Assembly: GCF_030577135.1 (NCBI RefSeq)
Contig: NZ_JAUIRR010000003.1
Span: 1 to 64,000 of the forward strand
Source: Sulfurimonas sp. hsl 1-7
GTDB lineage: Bacteria > Campylobacterota > Campylobacteria > Campylobacterales > Sulfurimonadaceae
DNA: 64,000 bases
Direction: 5' to 3'
A program made the position numbers and the translations under genes. The notes beneath the pieces are model-generated. The model saw only the letters and a list, made by a program, of their open reading frames with translations, ran no database searches and had not been told where the DNA came from. The number at the start of each line of letters is the position of its first letter. Position 1 is the first letter of the stretch. Positions 8,267 through 17,138 of this stretch are shown here, one piece after another.

Positions 8267-8980
8267 CTACTCTTCGCTAGCTTTCACGTAAAGGATACGA
8301 CCACAGTGTGGACATGTAGTAATATCTTCTCCACGAATTACGTCAGAGTATACTTTATCCCCTATTACCATGTGACAACCCATACATGCTTGTTCTTCTA
8401 CAGGAACTACTGTTGTATTTTTTGCCCAACGACGAATTTTTTGATAGAAAGCTAAACCTTTTTGGTTTATCTCTGAAAGCAGTTTCTCTTTTTTCTTGAA
8501 AACTTCTTGACGATCAGTATTGATTTTTTCAAGTTTTCCATCAACTTCAGCTTTTACATTTTCTAAAGAAGCGTTTAACTCTTCTAAGCTAGATTTTGAT
8601 GATTCGATCTGCTCTTTTTTCATCTCGATAATTTTTTCTAAACGTTCAATCTCTTCATTTGCGAAAGTGATTTGCTCTTTTGCAATCTCCTCTTCTAGTT
8701 GAAGTGATTTCATCTCACGCTCAGTTTTTACTTCTGCCGCTTTTTTAGCATTTTCTTCAAGTTTTGCCGAAAGTTCAGCGAGGTGAAGTTCATTTTTCGA
8801 TTTTTTTACTTCTTCCTCTTTTATCTCAGTTGTTAAGTTTTCAATATCAGATTCTATGCTGCTAGTTTTTGCAAGTGCAGCTTCATACATATAGTTAGCT
8901 TCTTCTATCTGAGGCTCAAACGCATCGATCTCTTTGTCCACTATTGAAAGGTCGATAAGTTGTTTAAGGTGCTTATTCAT
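8267..8980 (-). CDS. Coiled-coil protein with C-terminal C4 zinc ribbon
   Basis: The 237-residue protein has a long Glu/Lys-rich coiled coil (about residues 20-175) and ends with a zinc ribbon, CMGCH and CPHCG separated by about 23 residues. This is the layout of the predicted nucleic-acid-binding CT398/CdsZ family of Campylobacterota and relatives. It sits between the nif3-like gene and waaA, in the usual order for this group. The molecular role is not established, although the ribbon suggests RNA or DNA binding. Confidence 0.85.
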   Translation of the reverse strand: MNKHLKQLIDLSIVDKEIDAFEPQIEEANYMYEAALAKTSSIESDIENLTTEIKEEEVKKSKNELHLAELSAKLEENAKKAAEVKTEREMKSLQLEEEIAKEQITFANEEIERLEKIIEMKKEQIESSKSSLEELNASLENVKAEVDGKLEKINTDRQEVFKKKEKLLSEINQKGLAFYQKIRRWAKNTTVVPVEEQACMGCHMVIGDKVYSDVIRGEDITTCPHCGRILYVKASEE

Positions 8981-9028
8981 TGGGGTCCTTTAGGAGTTTT
9001 ACTTCTACCATTTTTTCTAAAAACATAC

Positions 9029-9751
9029 TTAAATATATGTAAATGGATTTTCTGATGACGCAATTATAACTTTTAAACCTAAATTTTTCAAATGTTTCGC
9101 TAAAATTTCTGCAAAAAAGTGTTCACTTTCATAATGTCCAATGTCAATAAGTGATAAATTTATACTTTTTGCTTCCATCGCATCATGATATTTTACATCA
9201 CCCGTTAAAAAACAATCTGCATGTAAACTTCTCATCAATGAACATCCCGAACCGGTTGTTAGAGCTGCTGTTTTTACCTCATCTAAGCACTTCACACATT
9301 TTGCAAACTTCAACCCTAAAGCAGAAGATATTTTTTTAGCAAATGTATCAAAATCTTCATTTACCTCTAAATACGCTACAAAACCGTCTTTCTCTTTGAT
9401 CTCGTATCCTAAAATCTCAGTTGCTACATACTCATTAAGATGTGTCTGATCAAAGTTTGTATGCATAGCAATATTTGAGATATTTTTTTGGATCATTTTT
9501 TGGATCAAGTTTGCGGGGTATTTACTAAATTCAAGCTGCTTGAGTCCTCCGAAGATGATCGGATGATGCGTAATCAGTAGAGTATTTTCTTCCAATGAAT
9601 CGATCAGAGCCTCATCTACATCTATGCTTAGAGCTACCGTTTTTATGTCATGATTAAAATCCCCTACCAAAAGACCAGAATTATCCCAAGACTCTTGAAG
9701 TTCAAATGGGGAGAGCTGATTTAAAAAGTCGTAGATCTCTAAAACTTTCAT
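9029..9751 (-). CDS. Nif3-like dinuclear metal centre protein (GTP cyclohydrolase I type 2 family)
   Basis: The 240-residue protein shows family hallmarks: a SWDNSGLLVGD start, the metal-binding THHPIIF segment, HTNFDQ, and a DIGHYESE motif near the C-terminus. Members form hexamers with two metals per subunit; the substrate is unresolved. It overlaps the TPR gene by four bases and lies upstream of the zinc-ribbon protein. Length matches the short form of the family. Confidence 0.88.
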   Translation of the reverse strand: MKVLEIYDFLNQLSPFELQESWDNSGLLVGDFNHDIKTVALSIDVDEALIDSLEENTLLITHHPIIFGGLKQLEFSKYPANLIQKMIQKNISNIAMHTNFDQTHLNEYVATEILGYEIKEKDGFVAYLEVNEDFDTFAKKISSALGLKFAKCVKCLDEVKTAALTTGSGCSLMRSLHADCFLTGDVKYHDAMEAKSINLSLIDIGHYESEHFFAEILAKHLKNLGLKVIIASSENPFTYI

Positions 9752-10311
9752 GATATTTTCTCCAGTTCCTCTTTTGCCTCTTTAAAATCACTGTCTAATT
9801 CTAATGCTTGTTGATACATCTCTTTAGCATCTTCAAACTCTTTCATATCAACAAGTAAATTTCCGTAGTTGTAGTAAGTGATCGGATTTTTATCATTAAT
9901 AAGTAATGATGAATCAAGATGATACTTTGCTTTTTCAAAATTTCCTTGTGTTCTATATGCCGAAGCGAGTGCCTGATGGATAGCAGGAGAATTATCATCA
10001 AGTTTTAATGTATCTTGATAGTACTCAATCGCTTCATCAACTCTGTCTTGCTGCATTAAAGCAAAACCCATTTTAAAAAGTATCTCGGCATTGTTTGGCA
10101 GTTTGTAATTAGCCTCGCTGTAGATAGCCAGTGCTTTTTGAAAATCACCGTTTTGCATCTCATCATCTGCCTGAGAGATTAACGATTCTATTTTGTCTGT
10201 TTCTGTATGCTGTATATCATCTTCATCATCTTTAAGTGTTTGAATATGTTCGTAAATTTTAAATGCAAAAAACGCCGAAGCCCCGAGCATTAATAGTTGA
10301 AAAAAAGTCAA
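9748..10311 (-). CDS. Membrane-anchored TPR protein
   Basis: The 187-residue protein starts with a hydrophobic segment (residues 3-20) followed by an acidic linker and about four tetratricopeptide repeats from residue 45 to the end (patterns such as ALAIYSEANYKLPNNAEI and EAIEYYQDTLKLDDNSP). TPR arrays are protein-binding scaffolds. It overlaps the M23 peptidase gene upstream and nif3 downstream by four bases each, so it is probably made with the peptidase. A partner in cell-envelope work is an inference. Confidence 0.8.
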   Translation of the reverse strand: MTFFQLLMLGASAFFAFKIYEHIQTLKDDEDDIQHTETDKIESLISQADDEMQNGDFQKALAIYSEANYKLPNNAEILFKMGFALMQQDRVDEAIEYYQDTLKLDDNSPAIHQALASAYRTQGNFEKAKYHLDSSLLINDKNPITYYNYGNLLVDMKEFEDAKEMYQQALELDSDFKEAKEELEKIS

Positions 10312-11177
10312 TTGTTATCCTTTAAAATTTGTGTATTTAGTAATGAGATAAGTTGCAGAGGATCAACTTGTATACCGTTAATACGTGCTGAAAAATGGAG
10401 ATGCGGCCCTGTTACTCTGCCACTTTGCCCACTTAGACCTATCACCTGCCCTTTTTGTACCAGCTCCCCCTCTTTAACATCAAACTTGCTCATATGAAAG
10501 TAACAGGTATATATCCCATATCCGTGATCAATGAGTATCGTACCGCCTGAGTAAAACCTTTTTGCGACAAGTACAACTTTACCGTCATTACTCGCTTTAA
10601 TCGGTGTCCCAACTTTTGCACGGAAATCTGTCCCGCTGTGGTACCCTTTGAGCGAGCCGTTATAGATTCTGGCTTTTCCGAAATCTGATGTTATTTTACT
10701 CTCTAGGGGCATATCAAAAGGTTTCGATATATAAAGTTTAGGTGTTACGGTATTGTAAATTTTCATCGCCTGATTGTACTCTTTTGCGACTCTTCTTTGT
10801 ACCAGTTTTGATTTTGGATTTACTTTTGAACTATCTACAAGTATCTCTTCATGTTTATAGATACCTGTTCGCACATCTAAAAAGAGAAGTTTTGACGCAC
10901 GCTCTTTGCCTTGAAGATAGTTCACGTAAAACTCTTTGGATTCTGCCTTTTCATAATAACTTACAGGCAAAAGAACAAAATAACTCTCTTTGTCTAAAGG
11001 GGAGTTGATAATAGGGAACTCTTTCTTTCCAAAAGTCACACTCTCATACTTAATCCCCTCTTGCTTCGCAAAAGTAATAAGTGCTGTTTTACCATTTTCA
11101 ATCTCATTGTCAATAGTGCGCACATGAATAGCGAACAGATTGATAAAAAATAGTGTTAAAAATAGTAATAATCGCAT
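10308..11177 (-). CDS. M23 family peptidoglycan metallopeptidase
   Basis: The 289-residue protein has a signal peptide (hydrophobic residues 2-17). Its C-terminal M23/LytM domain carries the zinc ligands in YHSGTDFR and HLHFSARING and the usual GTPIKASNDGKVV strand. It should cleave peptide cross-links of peptidoglycan in the periplasm. The catalytic residues look intact, so it is likely an active hydrolase rather than an EnvC-like activator. It overlaps smpB by one base and the TPR gene by four. Confidence 0.9.
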   Translation of the reverse strand: MRLLLFLTLFFINLFAIHVRTIDNEIENGKTALITFAKQEGIKYESVTFGKKEFPIINSPLDKESYFVLLPVSYYEKAESKEFYVNYLQGKERASKLLFLDVRTGIYKHEEILVDSSKVNPKSKLVQRRVAKEYNQAMKIYNTVTPKLYISKPFDMPLESKITSDFGKARIYNGSLKGYHSGTDFRAKVGTPIKASNDGKVVLVAKRFYSGGTILIDHGYGIYTCYFHMSKFDVKEGELVQKGQVIGLSGQSGRVTGPHLHFSARINGIQVDPLQLISLLNTQILKDNN

Positions 11178-11629
11178 TAATAATCCTTCATTGCTCGAGC
11201 TATATCTCTTTTTTGATCTTTCTCTTTAAGATCGTGACGCTTATCGTGAAGTTGTTTCCCTTTTGCAAGTGCTATTTGCAGCTTAACAATATTTTTTGCA
11301 TTAAAATAAAGCTGTAAAGGTACAACCGTATAACCGTCACGTTCAATCGCTTTTTGAAGTTTTGCCAACTCTTTTTTATGGAGGAGAAGTTTACGAGTCC
11401 CTCGCTCTTCATGTCCATAGAACTGGTGAGTAGTATCAAGTCTGCCTATATGGGCATTAAATAAAAATGCCTCATCTTTTACAAACCGGACAAAACTATC
11501 TTTCAAGTTCACACGCCCGGCACGAATACCCTTTACTTCACTGCCGGATAGAACAAGCCCCGCTTCAAACTTCTCTTCTATAAAATAGTCATGATAAGCT
11601 TTTTTGTTTTTTGCGATCGTCTCGCCCAT
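11177..11629 (-). CDS. smpB: SsrA-binding protein SmpB
   Basis: SmpB binds tmRNA and brings it to stalled ribosomes. The 150-residue protein has the typical [19 protein letters not shown] opening, the [17 protein letters not shown] loop and a basic C-terminal tail ([17 protein letters not shown]) that enters the decoding centre. It abuts ispE and the M23 gene. The tmRNA gene is not in this window. Confidence 0.97.
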   Translation of the reverse strand: MGETIAKNKKAYHDYFIEEKFEAGLVLSGSEVKGIRAGRVNLKDSFVRFVKDEAFLFNAHIGRLDTTHQFYGHEERGTRKLLLHKKELAKLQKAIERDGYTVVPLQLYFNAKNIVKLQIALAKGKQLHDKRHDLKEKDQKRDIARAMKDY

Positions 11630-12435
11630 TATTTTCCTTCTCCTGAGTTTACTTCTTTTATTTTGAAAAAGCTGCTACCGCTTCCACTGAAAAAGTAGCC
11701 TTGTCTGTAATATTGTTTTAATTCCGGATACTCTTGTAATGCCGGAGCAAAAAGGTCATTTGCCTCTTGTGCTTTCATAGTTTGTAAAACCTGCTCAGAT
11801 TTCATATCTTTGAGCTTTTGTACCTCAAAACCGTCAATCGGCTCGTAAAAATTATCTCTGTAAGCGGTATATACCTTAGGCGTAGATATCTTTACATCTG
11901 GAGTATACACATCAAACTTTAGTAACTTCTCTTCAAAAGGCTCAACGATCTCACCGATACCGCCTACGTTTGCACTGTCATACCCATAGATAAAAAACGG
12001 CACATCTGCACCAACCTTTAATCCTATGGTTGCTAACTCATTCAAACTCAGACCTAAGTCTAAGACACCGTTACACATCTTTAAGTATGTTGCGGCATCA
12101 CTGCTGCCACCGCCTAAACCTGCAAAAGCTGGGATATTCTTCTCTACTTTAATAGCATGGGTCTGCATCAAGTTTTCGAGTGAGGATGATTTTGTGTACT
12201 CTTTGAGTGCAACATATGCTTTATAGATAGTATTTTGTGTAGTATCACACTCAAAATCACCTATAATTTTAAACTCGTTCATCTTTGCATCAAGTTCAGA
12301 TTTTGAGATAAACGAAAGTTCGTCATAAAGAGTGTCTACACGCATAAAACGGGAAATAATCTCGTGATAGTTATCTCTTTTGCCTGTAATTTTCAGAAAA
12401 ATATTTACTTTAGCATATGCTTTATATTTTTTCAT
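11629..12435 (-). CDS. ispE: 4-diphosphocytidyl-2-C-methyl-D-erythritol kinase IspE
   Basis: IspE phosphorylates CDP-methylerythritol in the non-mevalonate isoprenoid pathway. The 268-residue protein has the GHMP-kinase glycine loop [14 protein letters not shown] near residue 105, and the N-terminal [11 protein letters not shown] segment that holds the catalytic Lys. It is slightly shorter than the enterobacterial form. It follows csrA by two bases and touches smpB. Confidence 0.95.
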   Translation of the reverse strand: MKKYKAYAKVNIFLKITGKRDNYHEIISRFMRVDTLYDELSFISKSELDAKMNEFKIIGDFECDTTQNTIYKAYVALKEYTKSSSLENLMQTHAIKVEKNIPAFAGLGGGSSDAATYLKMCNGVLDLGLSLNELATIGLKVGADVPFFIYGYDSANVGGIGEIVEPFEEKLLKFDVYTPDVKISTPKVYTAYRDNFYEPIDGFEVQKLKDMKSEQVLQTMKAQEANDLFAPALQEYPELKQYYRQGYFFSGSGSSFFKIKEVNSGEGK

Positions 12436-12437
12436 CT

Positions 12438-12668
12438 CTATTTTCCTAGGAGTTTTCCTAAAGATTTGAGTTCATCTTCATCACTTTTATACAAAGCGGC
12501 TTTATTGCTAAGAGCTACTTCACGTGCTAGTTCATCTCTTAGTATTGCAACATCTTTTGGAGCATCAATTCCAAGTTTTACTACGCCGTTTTCAACAGCA
12601 ACAACTTTTACGACTATATTGTCTCCGATTACGATCGATTCATCCACTTTTCTTGCTAAAACTAACAT
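12438..12668 (-). CDS. csrA: Carbon storage regulator CsrA
   Basis: CsrA is a dimeric RNA-binding protein that recognises GGA motifs in leaders and controls translation of motility and metabolism genes. The 76-residue protein has the classic start MLVLARKVDESIVIGDNI and the AILRDEL segment, but carries a longer C-terminal tail than the 61-residue enterobacterial form, as is usual in Campylobacterota. Its start overlaps the end of truB by seven bases. No FliW gene lies nearby. Confidence 0.95.
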   Translation of the reverse strand: MLVLARKVDESIVIGDNIVVKVVAVENGVVKLGIDAPKDVAILRDELAREVALSNKAALYKSDEDELKSLGKLLGK

Positions 12669-13483
12669 GCTATTCTCCCTAATTCATATGTTACTGAACC
12701 ATCTTCTATTGTGATGATCGAGATGTTATCTCCATTATCAAGGAAATAGGTTCCCGCTTCTTGCACTTTTAAATCTTCTAAAGCAAGAACTCTTCCATAC
12801 TTCACATTCTCTTGATCACCGAGGTAATAGTTTTGAGGTATATTTAAAGAGCTCTTTATATCCAAAGCTTGTTCATCTTCATAAACAAACTGCCCTTCGC
12901 ACAATCTTTCTAACGCACTTAAACTTCCCGCTTCAAGCCCAAGCTTCTTTGCGATTAAAAGACCGAGTGAACGAATATATGTCCCCTCACTTACCGTAGC
13001 TTCAAATGTAACAAAAGGGTGGCAGTAGTGAAGCAGTTTCATCTCATATATTGTAGAGTGAATCTTGTTTAAAACCACCTCTTTACCTGCACGAGCCAGA
13101 TCATATGCACGCTGTCCGTCTATCTTTTTTGCACTAAAGATAGGGGGCTCATACTCTAACTCACCCTCTAAAGATTTTACCGCTGCTAAAATATCTTCTT
13201 GCTTGAACTCGTTTAATATTTTAACATCTTCGATCATCTCTGTATCTAAAGAATCACTTTTTGCACCAAGCCAAAGAGTTGCACGGTATGTTTTTGGCGT
13301 TTTGTTTAAAAAACGAAACAGTTTCGTATGTGAGCCAAAACCGATCACCAATACACCTTTTGCAAAAGGGTCCAAGGTACCGGAGAAGCCTGCTTTTTTT
13401 ACCTGATATTTTCTTTTTAGTTTTGAGAGGAAAAGATTTGAACCTATCCCTGCAGGTTTATACGCTACAAATAAACGATTCAT
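12662..13483 (-). CDS. truB: tRNA pseudouridine(55) synthase TruB
   Basis: TruB makes pseudouridine 55 in the T-loop of tRNAs. The 273-residue protein shows the catalytic motif GFSGTLDPFAKGVL with Asp38 and the YKPAGIGS start, plus the GTYIRSLG segment. It overlaps the helicase gene by four bases and csrA by seven, a tightly coupled stretch. Confidence 0.96.
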   Translation of the reverse strand: MNRLFVAYKPAGIGSNLFLSKLKRKYQVKKAGFSGTLDPFAKGVLVIGFGSHTKLFRFLNKTPKTYRATLWLGAKSDSLDTEMIEDVKILNEFKQEDILAAVKSLEGELEYEPPIFSAKKIDGQRAYDLARAGKEVVLNKIHSTIYEMKLLHYCHPFVTFEATVSEGTYIRSLGLLIAKKLGLEAGSLSALERLCEGQFVYEDEQALDIKSSLNIPQNYYLGDQENVKYGRVLALEDLKVQEAGTYFLDNGDNISIITIEDGSVTYELGRIAC

Positions 13484-15537
13484 AGTTTCTCTACGAAAGA
13501 TGCAAGGATCTCCCTTTTACTTCCTGCAAAATTGATGTTGAGTTTAAATTCACGACCCGATTTACTCACCCCAAGCACACGCCCTGTTCCGAAGATCTTA
13601 TGACGAACAAGATCACCTTTTTTGTACGCCGTATTTTTCTCTAGCTTAAGCGAGCCCTCGCAAAGCCCCGCTTCGTTAAAAAATCTACTCTTAGCAAGGT
13701 CACTTCTTCGCCCCTTGTAAAATCTGCTTCCCGCATGAGAGAGCGTCAGAGTCTCTTTTGCACGTGTAAAAGCAACATACCCAAGGCGACGCTCTTCTTC
13801 TAGGTCACTTCCGTCACCTACAAGCGGTAAGAAGCCCTCTTCCATACCGATTACAAATACATGTTCAAACTCTAACCCTTTTGAAGCATGGATACTCATC
13901 ATATAGATAGAGTCTCCTTCAACCTCATCTTGATCACTTTGAAGCGTTAACTCGTTTAAGAACTCATCTAAAGAGGTCTCAGGATGGTTTTTCACAAAGT
14001 CTCTAAAAAGTGCATAGAACTCATCCATGTTAAGAATGCGTTCTTGTCCATCAGGCATTGCCGCATAAATATCTTTTAGATGGAAAGTATCTTCCAGTAC
14101 TTCTACAAACTCATATGTAGCATCTTTAGCAACTGCTGCGACGTTTTCAAGGTTTGTTATAAACTCTTTGAGGGTATTTGCATTTTTCTTCTTAACCAGG
14201 GTTACAAGCTCTTCTAACTCTGCCGTTTTAATATACTCATAGATTGAACTTCCCTTTTGGTGCGCTGCGAGTTCTATCTTATCTAAACTCGCTTTTCCAA
14301 GACCACGTTTTGGTTTGTTTGCTATACGCTTGAAGGAGAAGTCATCGTGATGGTTTGTAATCACACGGATGTATGAGATAAGGTCTTTAATCTCCGCACG
14401 ATCGTAGAAACGTACACCGCCGACAACTTTATAGCCGATACGTGCTCGATTTAGCCCCTCTTCAATAGAACGGGAAAGTACATTCACACGATACAAGATT
14501 GCTATCTCGCTTGCTTTTACTCCGGCATCTAAAAGCTTTTGAATAGCCGTAGCTACTTTTCTTGCTTCCTCATTTTCATCTTGAGAGTTAAGAGTGGAAA
14601 CCTCTTCCCCCTCTCCACGAGTTGCAATCAGCTCTTTGCCCAAACGTGAACGGTTATGTTCGATCAGGGCATTGGCAACTTTTAATATGGGTGAGCGTGA
14701 ACGGTAGTTCTCTTGCAGTTTAAAAACATTTGTCCCTTCAAAATCTTCGTCAAATTCCATAATGTTTCTGATGTGCGCACCACGCCAACCGTAGATCGAC
14801 TGGTCATCATCCCCAACCACACAAATATTGTTATGTGTCATACACAGTTTTTGTAAAAGTTTGAGTTGCAGCTCATTAGTATCTTGATACTCATCGATCA
14901 TAATATACTGATACTTTTGACTTGTAGCTTCAGCCAACTCTTGGTTCTCGTCTAGGAGTTTATATGTGAGTGCTATAAGATCATCAAAATCTACAAGATT
15001 ATTCTCATGGAGATATTTCTCATACTCCCCGTATACTTCAGCAATCTGTTTGTAGTTAAAAAGCTCTGCCTGTTTATAAGCATCATCGGGAGTCATCAAA
15101 GAGTTTTTATATCTTGAGATCTCAGAAGCTATCAGCGGAGTCGGAAGTTCAGAGTTTATTTTTTTAATAATACGCTTTTTATCATCGGTATCGATCACGA
15201 CAAAATTGTTTTGGCGACCTAAAAGATGGATATTGAACTTTAAAAATAGAAGACCGAACTTATGGAAAGTACAAAGCAGTGGTGGGTATGCAGCATTTTG
15301 TATCATTGCCATTGAGCGCTCTTTCATCTCACGAGCAGCTTTATTTGTAAATGTAAGTGTTAGTGTGTTTGATGCAGGGATACCTACTGCTTGTATCAAA
15401 TACGCTAAACGTGAAACAATTGTGGTAGTTTTTCCACTTCCTGCACCCGCTAAAATTAAAACCGGACCCTCTGTTTGTTTAACAGCAGCACTTTGCGATT
15501 CGTTTAATCGTTCAAATATCTTTTCCATTTCATCCAC
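13480..15537 (-). CDS. UvrD/Rep/PcrA-type ATP-dependent DNA helicase
   Basis: The 685-residue protein is an SF1A helicase: Walker A GAGSGKT at residues 31-37, TLTFTNKAAREMKER, Walker B DEYQDTNE, VGDDDQSIYGWRGA, the QENYRSR motif and the C-terminal SIHASKGLEFEHVFVIG motif. It should unwind DNA 3' to 5' in repair or in removing roadblocks at replication forks. Rep, PcrA and UvrD cannot be separated by eye. It is the first gene of the long minus-strand chain and diverges from the LysR gene. Confidence 0.93.
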   Translation of the reverse strand: MDEMEKIFERLNESQSAAVKQTEGPVLILAGAGSGKTTTIVSRLAYLIQAVGIPASNTLTLTFTNKAAREMKERSMAMIQNAAYPPLLCTFHKFGLLFLKFNIHLLGRQNNFVVIDTDDKKRIIKKINSELPTPLIASEISRYKNSLMTPDDAYKQAELFNYKQIAEVYGEYEKYLHENNLVDFDDLIALTYKLLDENQELAEATSQKYQYIMIDEYQDTNELQLKLLQKLCMTHNNICVVGDDDQSIYGWRGAHIRNIMEFDEDFEGTNVFKLQENYRSRSPILKVANALIEHNRSRLGKELIATRGEGEEVSTLNSQDENEEARKVATAIQKLLDAGVKASEIAILYRVNVLSRSIEEGLNRARIGYKVVGGVRFYDRAEIKDLISYIRVITNHHDDFSFKRIANKPKRGLGKASLDKIELAAHQKGSSIYEYIKTAELEELVTLVKKKNANTLKEFITNLENVAAVAKDATYEFVEVLEDTFHLKDIYAAMPDGQERILNMDEFYALFRDFVKNHPETSLDEFLNELTLQSDQDEVEGDSIYMMSIHASKGLEFEHVFVIGMEEGFLPLVGDGSDLEEERRLGYVAFTRAKETLTLSHAGSRFYKGRRSDLAKSRFFNEAGLCEGSLKLEKNTAYKKGDLVRHKIFGTGRVLGVSKSGREFKLNINFAGSKREILASFVEKL

Positions 15538-15653
15538 TATAACTATAAATTAAAAATATTATAACAAAAAAAGCTAAAATTATTACAAAGCTATTGCAAT
15601 AATTATAATAATGAGTTATAATTTTAGTATTATTATTACTTATAGGAATTATT
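15538..15653. promoter_or_regulatory. Divergent promoter region between the helicase and LysR genes
   Basis: The 116-base spacer is almost all A and T. It has two TATAAT-like boxes on the plus strand around 15604-15625 and an ATTGCAAT palindrome near 15592. These could be the LysR promoter and an autoregulatory site. A TTATAGGAATTATT ribosome site precedes the LysR ATG. The operator assignment is a guess. Confidence 0.4.
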
Positions 15654-16556
15654 ATGTTAAGAGATTTCGCAAAATTACAAACTTTTTTGATGGTTATAAA
15701 AGAGAAGAGTTTTTCAAAAGCATCGGCTAAACTAGGTATCTCTCAACCTGCTGTTACGCAACAAATTAAATTTATCGAAGACTATTTAGACACTAAAATC
15801 GTTGATAGAAAAAAGAATGGAATTATCCTTACAAAAGAAGGTGAAGATCTATACAGAATTGCTCAAAGATTAGAAAAAGCTATTCAAAACTCTGAAAAAG
15901 ATCTTTTAAAAATTATTAACAAAGAGTTTACATTTGTTATGGGTGCATCTTTCGCGATCGGAAACTACATCCTTCCAAACTATCTTGGTGAAATTAAAAA
16001 GAGAATCGATAACGAAGTATTTATGAATGTTGATCTCTCATGCAATATCATCGAACAACTTGAAGATAAAAAAATTGATGTTGCACTGATTGAATCGCCT
16101 GTATTTAAAGATGGAATCATCTATAGAGAGTGGGTTGAAGATGAGCTGGTAGTATTCTCAAACCAACCTATTAAAAAACACCTAAGTGCTGATGATCTAT
16201 TAGAATTCGACTGGATCTGTAGAAATGAAGAATCTCATACAAGAAAACTTACAAGTGAAGTATTTGAAGAGATGGGTGTTCAGTGTAACAACTTCAATGT
16301 TTTAGGTGTATTAGGGAGTCCGACTGCAATTAAAGAGACTATCATGAATGCTGATAAAAATGCGGAAAGACCGATAGTATCAATCATGTCAAAACACGTT
16401 ATTAAAAACGAACTTGAAAAAGGGACTCTTTATGAAGGGCGTCTTAAAAACCATAAAATTACAAGAGAATTTTATATCGCATACTCAAAAGAGAGAAAAC
16501 ACGATGCCTTTGTTGACAACGTTGTAAACTATCTTTTATCTCTTCATAGAGTGTAG
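15654..16556 (+). CDS. LysR-family transcriptional regulator
   Basis: The 300-residue protein has the N-terminal winged helix of LysR regulators (FLMVIKEKSFSKASAKLGIS then QPAVTQQIKFIEDYL) and a C-terminal periplasmic-binding-like effector domain. It diverges from the helicase gene. The target is unknown; cysK lies about 1.1 kb downstream on the other strand, and CysB/CysL-like control of sulfur metabolism is one possibility, not shown by the sequence. It converges on the SspB-like gene across a hairpin-rich spacer. Confidence 0.9.
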   Translation: MLRDFAKLQTFLMVIKEKSFSKASAKLGISQPAVTQQIKFIEDYLDTKIVDRKKNGIILTKEGEDLYRIAQRLEKAIQNSEKDLLKIINKEFTFVMGASFAIGNYILPNYLGEIKKRIDNEVFMNVDLSCNIIEQLEDKKIDVALIESPVFKDGIIYREWVEDELVVFSNQPIKKHLSADDLLEFDWICRNEESHTRKLTSEVFEEMGVQCNNFNVLGVLGSPTAIKETIMNADKNAERPIVSIMSKHVIKNELEKGTLYEGRLKNHKITREFYIAYSKERKHDAFVDNVVNYLLSLHRV

Positions 16557-16592
16557 GGTTATACTATAAAAAACACTTAGTTTACTTGTAGA

Positions 16593-16656
16593 GCAAACCC
16601 TTTTTCCACTCCGGCTAAACTTTTCTTTGAAAAGTTTGCTCGTCGCGGAGGTTTGC
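16593..16656. repeat. Nested inverted repeat in the convergent spacer after the LysR gene
   Basis: Three stems nest: GCAAAC (16593-16598) with GTTTGC (16651-16656), CTCCG (16609-16613) with CGGAG (16646-16650), and AAACTTTT (16617-16624) with AAAAGTTT (16630-16637). Part of the element (GCTCGTCGCGGAGG) is notably GC-rich for this genome. No clear U-tract follows on either strand. It may end transcription of both convergent genes, or be a short interspersed repeat. Confidence 0.5.
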
Positions 16657-16660
16657 CCCA

Positions 16661-16702
16661 CAGAAAACTCTCAAGTTTACTTGATAAACTTGGAGTTTTC
16701 TG
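16661..16702 (-). terminator. 18-bp hairpin across the stop codon of the SspB-like gene
   Basis: CAGAAAACTC (16661-16670) and CAAGTTTA (16672-16679) pair with TAAACTTG and GAGTTTTCTG (16685-16702), leaving one bulged base and a five-base loop. The stop codon of the minus-strand gene (16677-16679) lies in the stem. No U-tract follows, so this may be a stabilising 3' end or a factor-assisted terminator. Confidence 0.5.
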
Positions 16703-17138
16703 GATTCGATAAAAATGTAGCCATTGAGTTCTCTAACCCCTCTTCATCAATCTCATCAGCTTTTACCTCTTGAGACTTTTCCGATTCAATAGCAAGATTA
16801 ATAAATACCGGTGTTTCATCTATAATAACTTGTAAAATACTGAGTAACGGTACACTTACAACACTTCCAAAATTTTCGCTTCCAAAACCCGCTTCAAACA
16901 GCAGATAGTTATCTTCTATTCTCGCACTCTCAAACGTATATCCGGCAAGGAAAAAAAGTGTTAAGGGGCGGAACTCAGCACTAATCTCTTCAGGTAGAGG
17001 AGGATTAAAACTTACATCTTCAATTTTACACAGAATCCCAAAGTTTTGCTCTTTTTCAAAGAATAAAACGATTAACTCTTGTATGTTTTTTTTCATTAAG
17101 TTCGTAAAATCTTTATCTTGTATCAAATTATCTAACAA
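16677..17138 (-). CDS. Candidate SspB-like ClpX adaptor protein
   Basis: The 153-residue protein resembles SspB in overall design. Residues about 15-115 suggest the tag-binding fold, with the most similar stretch being FEAGFGSENFGSVVSVPLLS against the RFGGxxxxVSVPL region of SspB. An acidic flexible linker follows (EKSQEVKADEIDEEG), and the protein ends in a short basic-hydrophobic tail, SKFIK, that recalls the ClpX-binding LRVVK tail of SspB. SspB delivers ssrA-tagged proteins to ClpXP. This is a weak-similarity inference. The gene overlaps the aminotransferase gene by seven bases and has a hairpin over its stop. Confidence 0.5.
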   Translation of the reverse strand: MLDNLIQDKDFTNLMKKNIQELIVLFFEKEQNFGILCKIEDVSFNPPLPEEISAEFRPLTLFFLAGYTFESARIEDNYLLFEAGFGSENFGSVVSVPLLSILQVIIDETPVFINLAIESEKSQEVKADEIDEEGLENSMATFLSNPENSKFIK

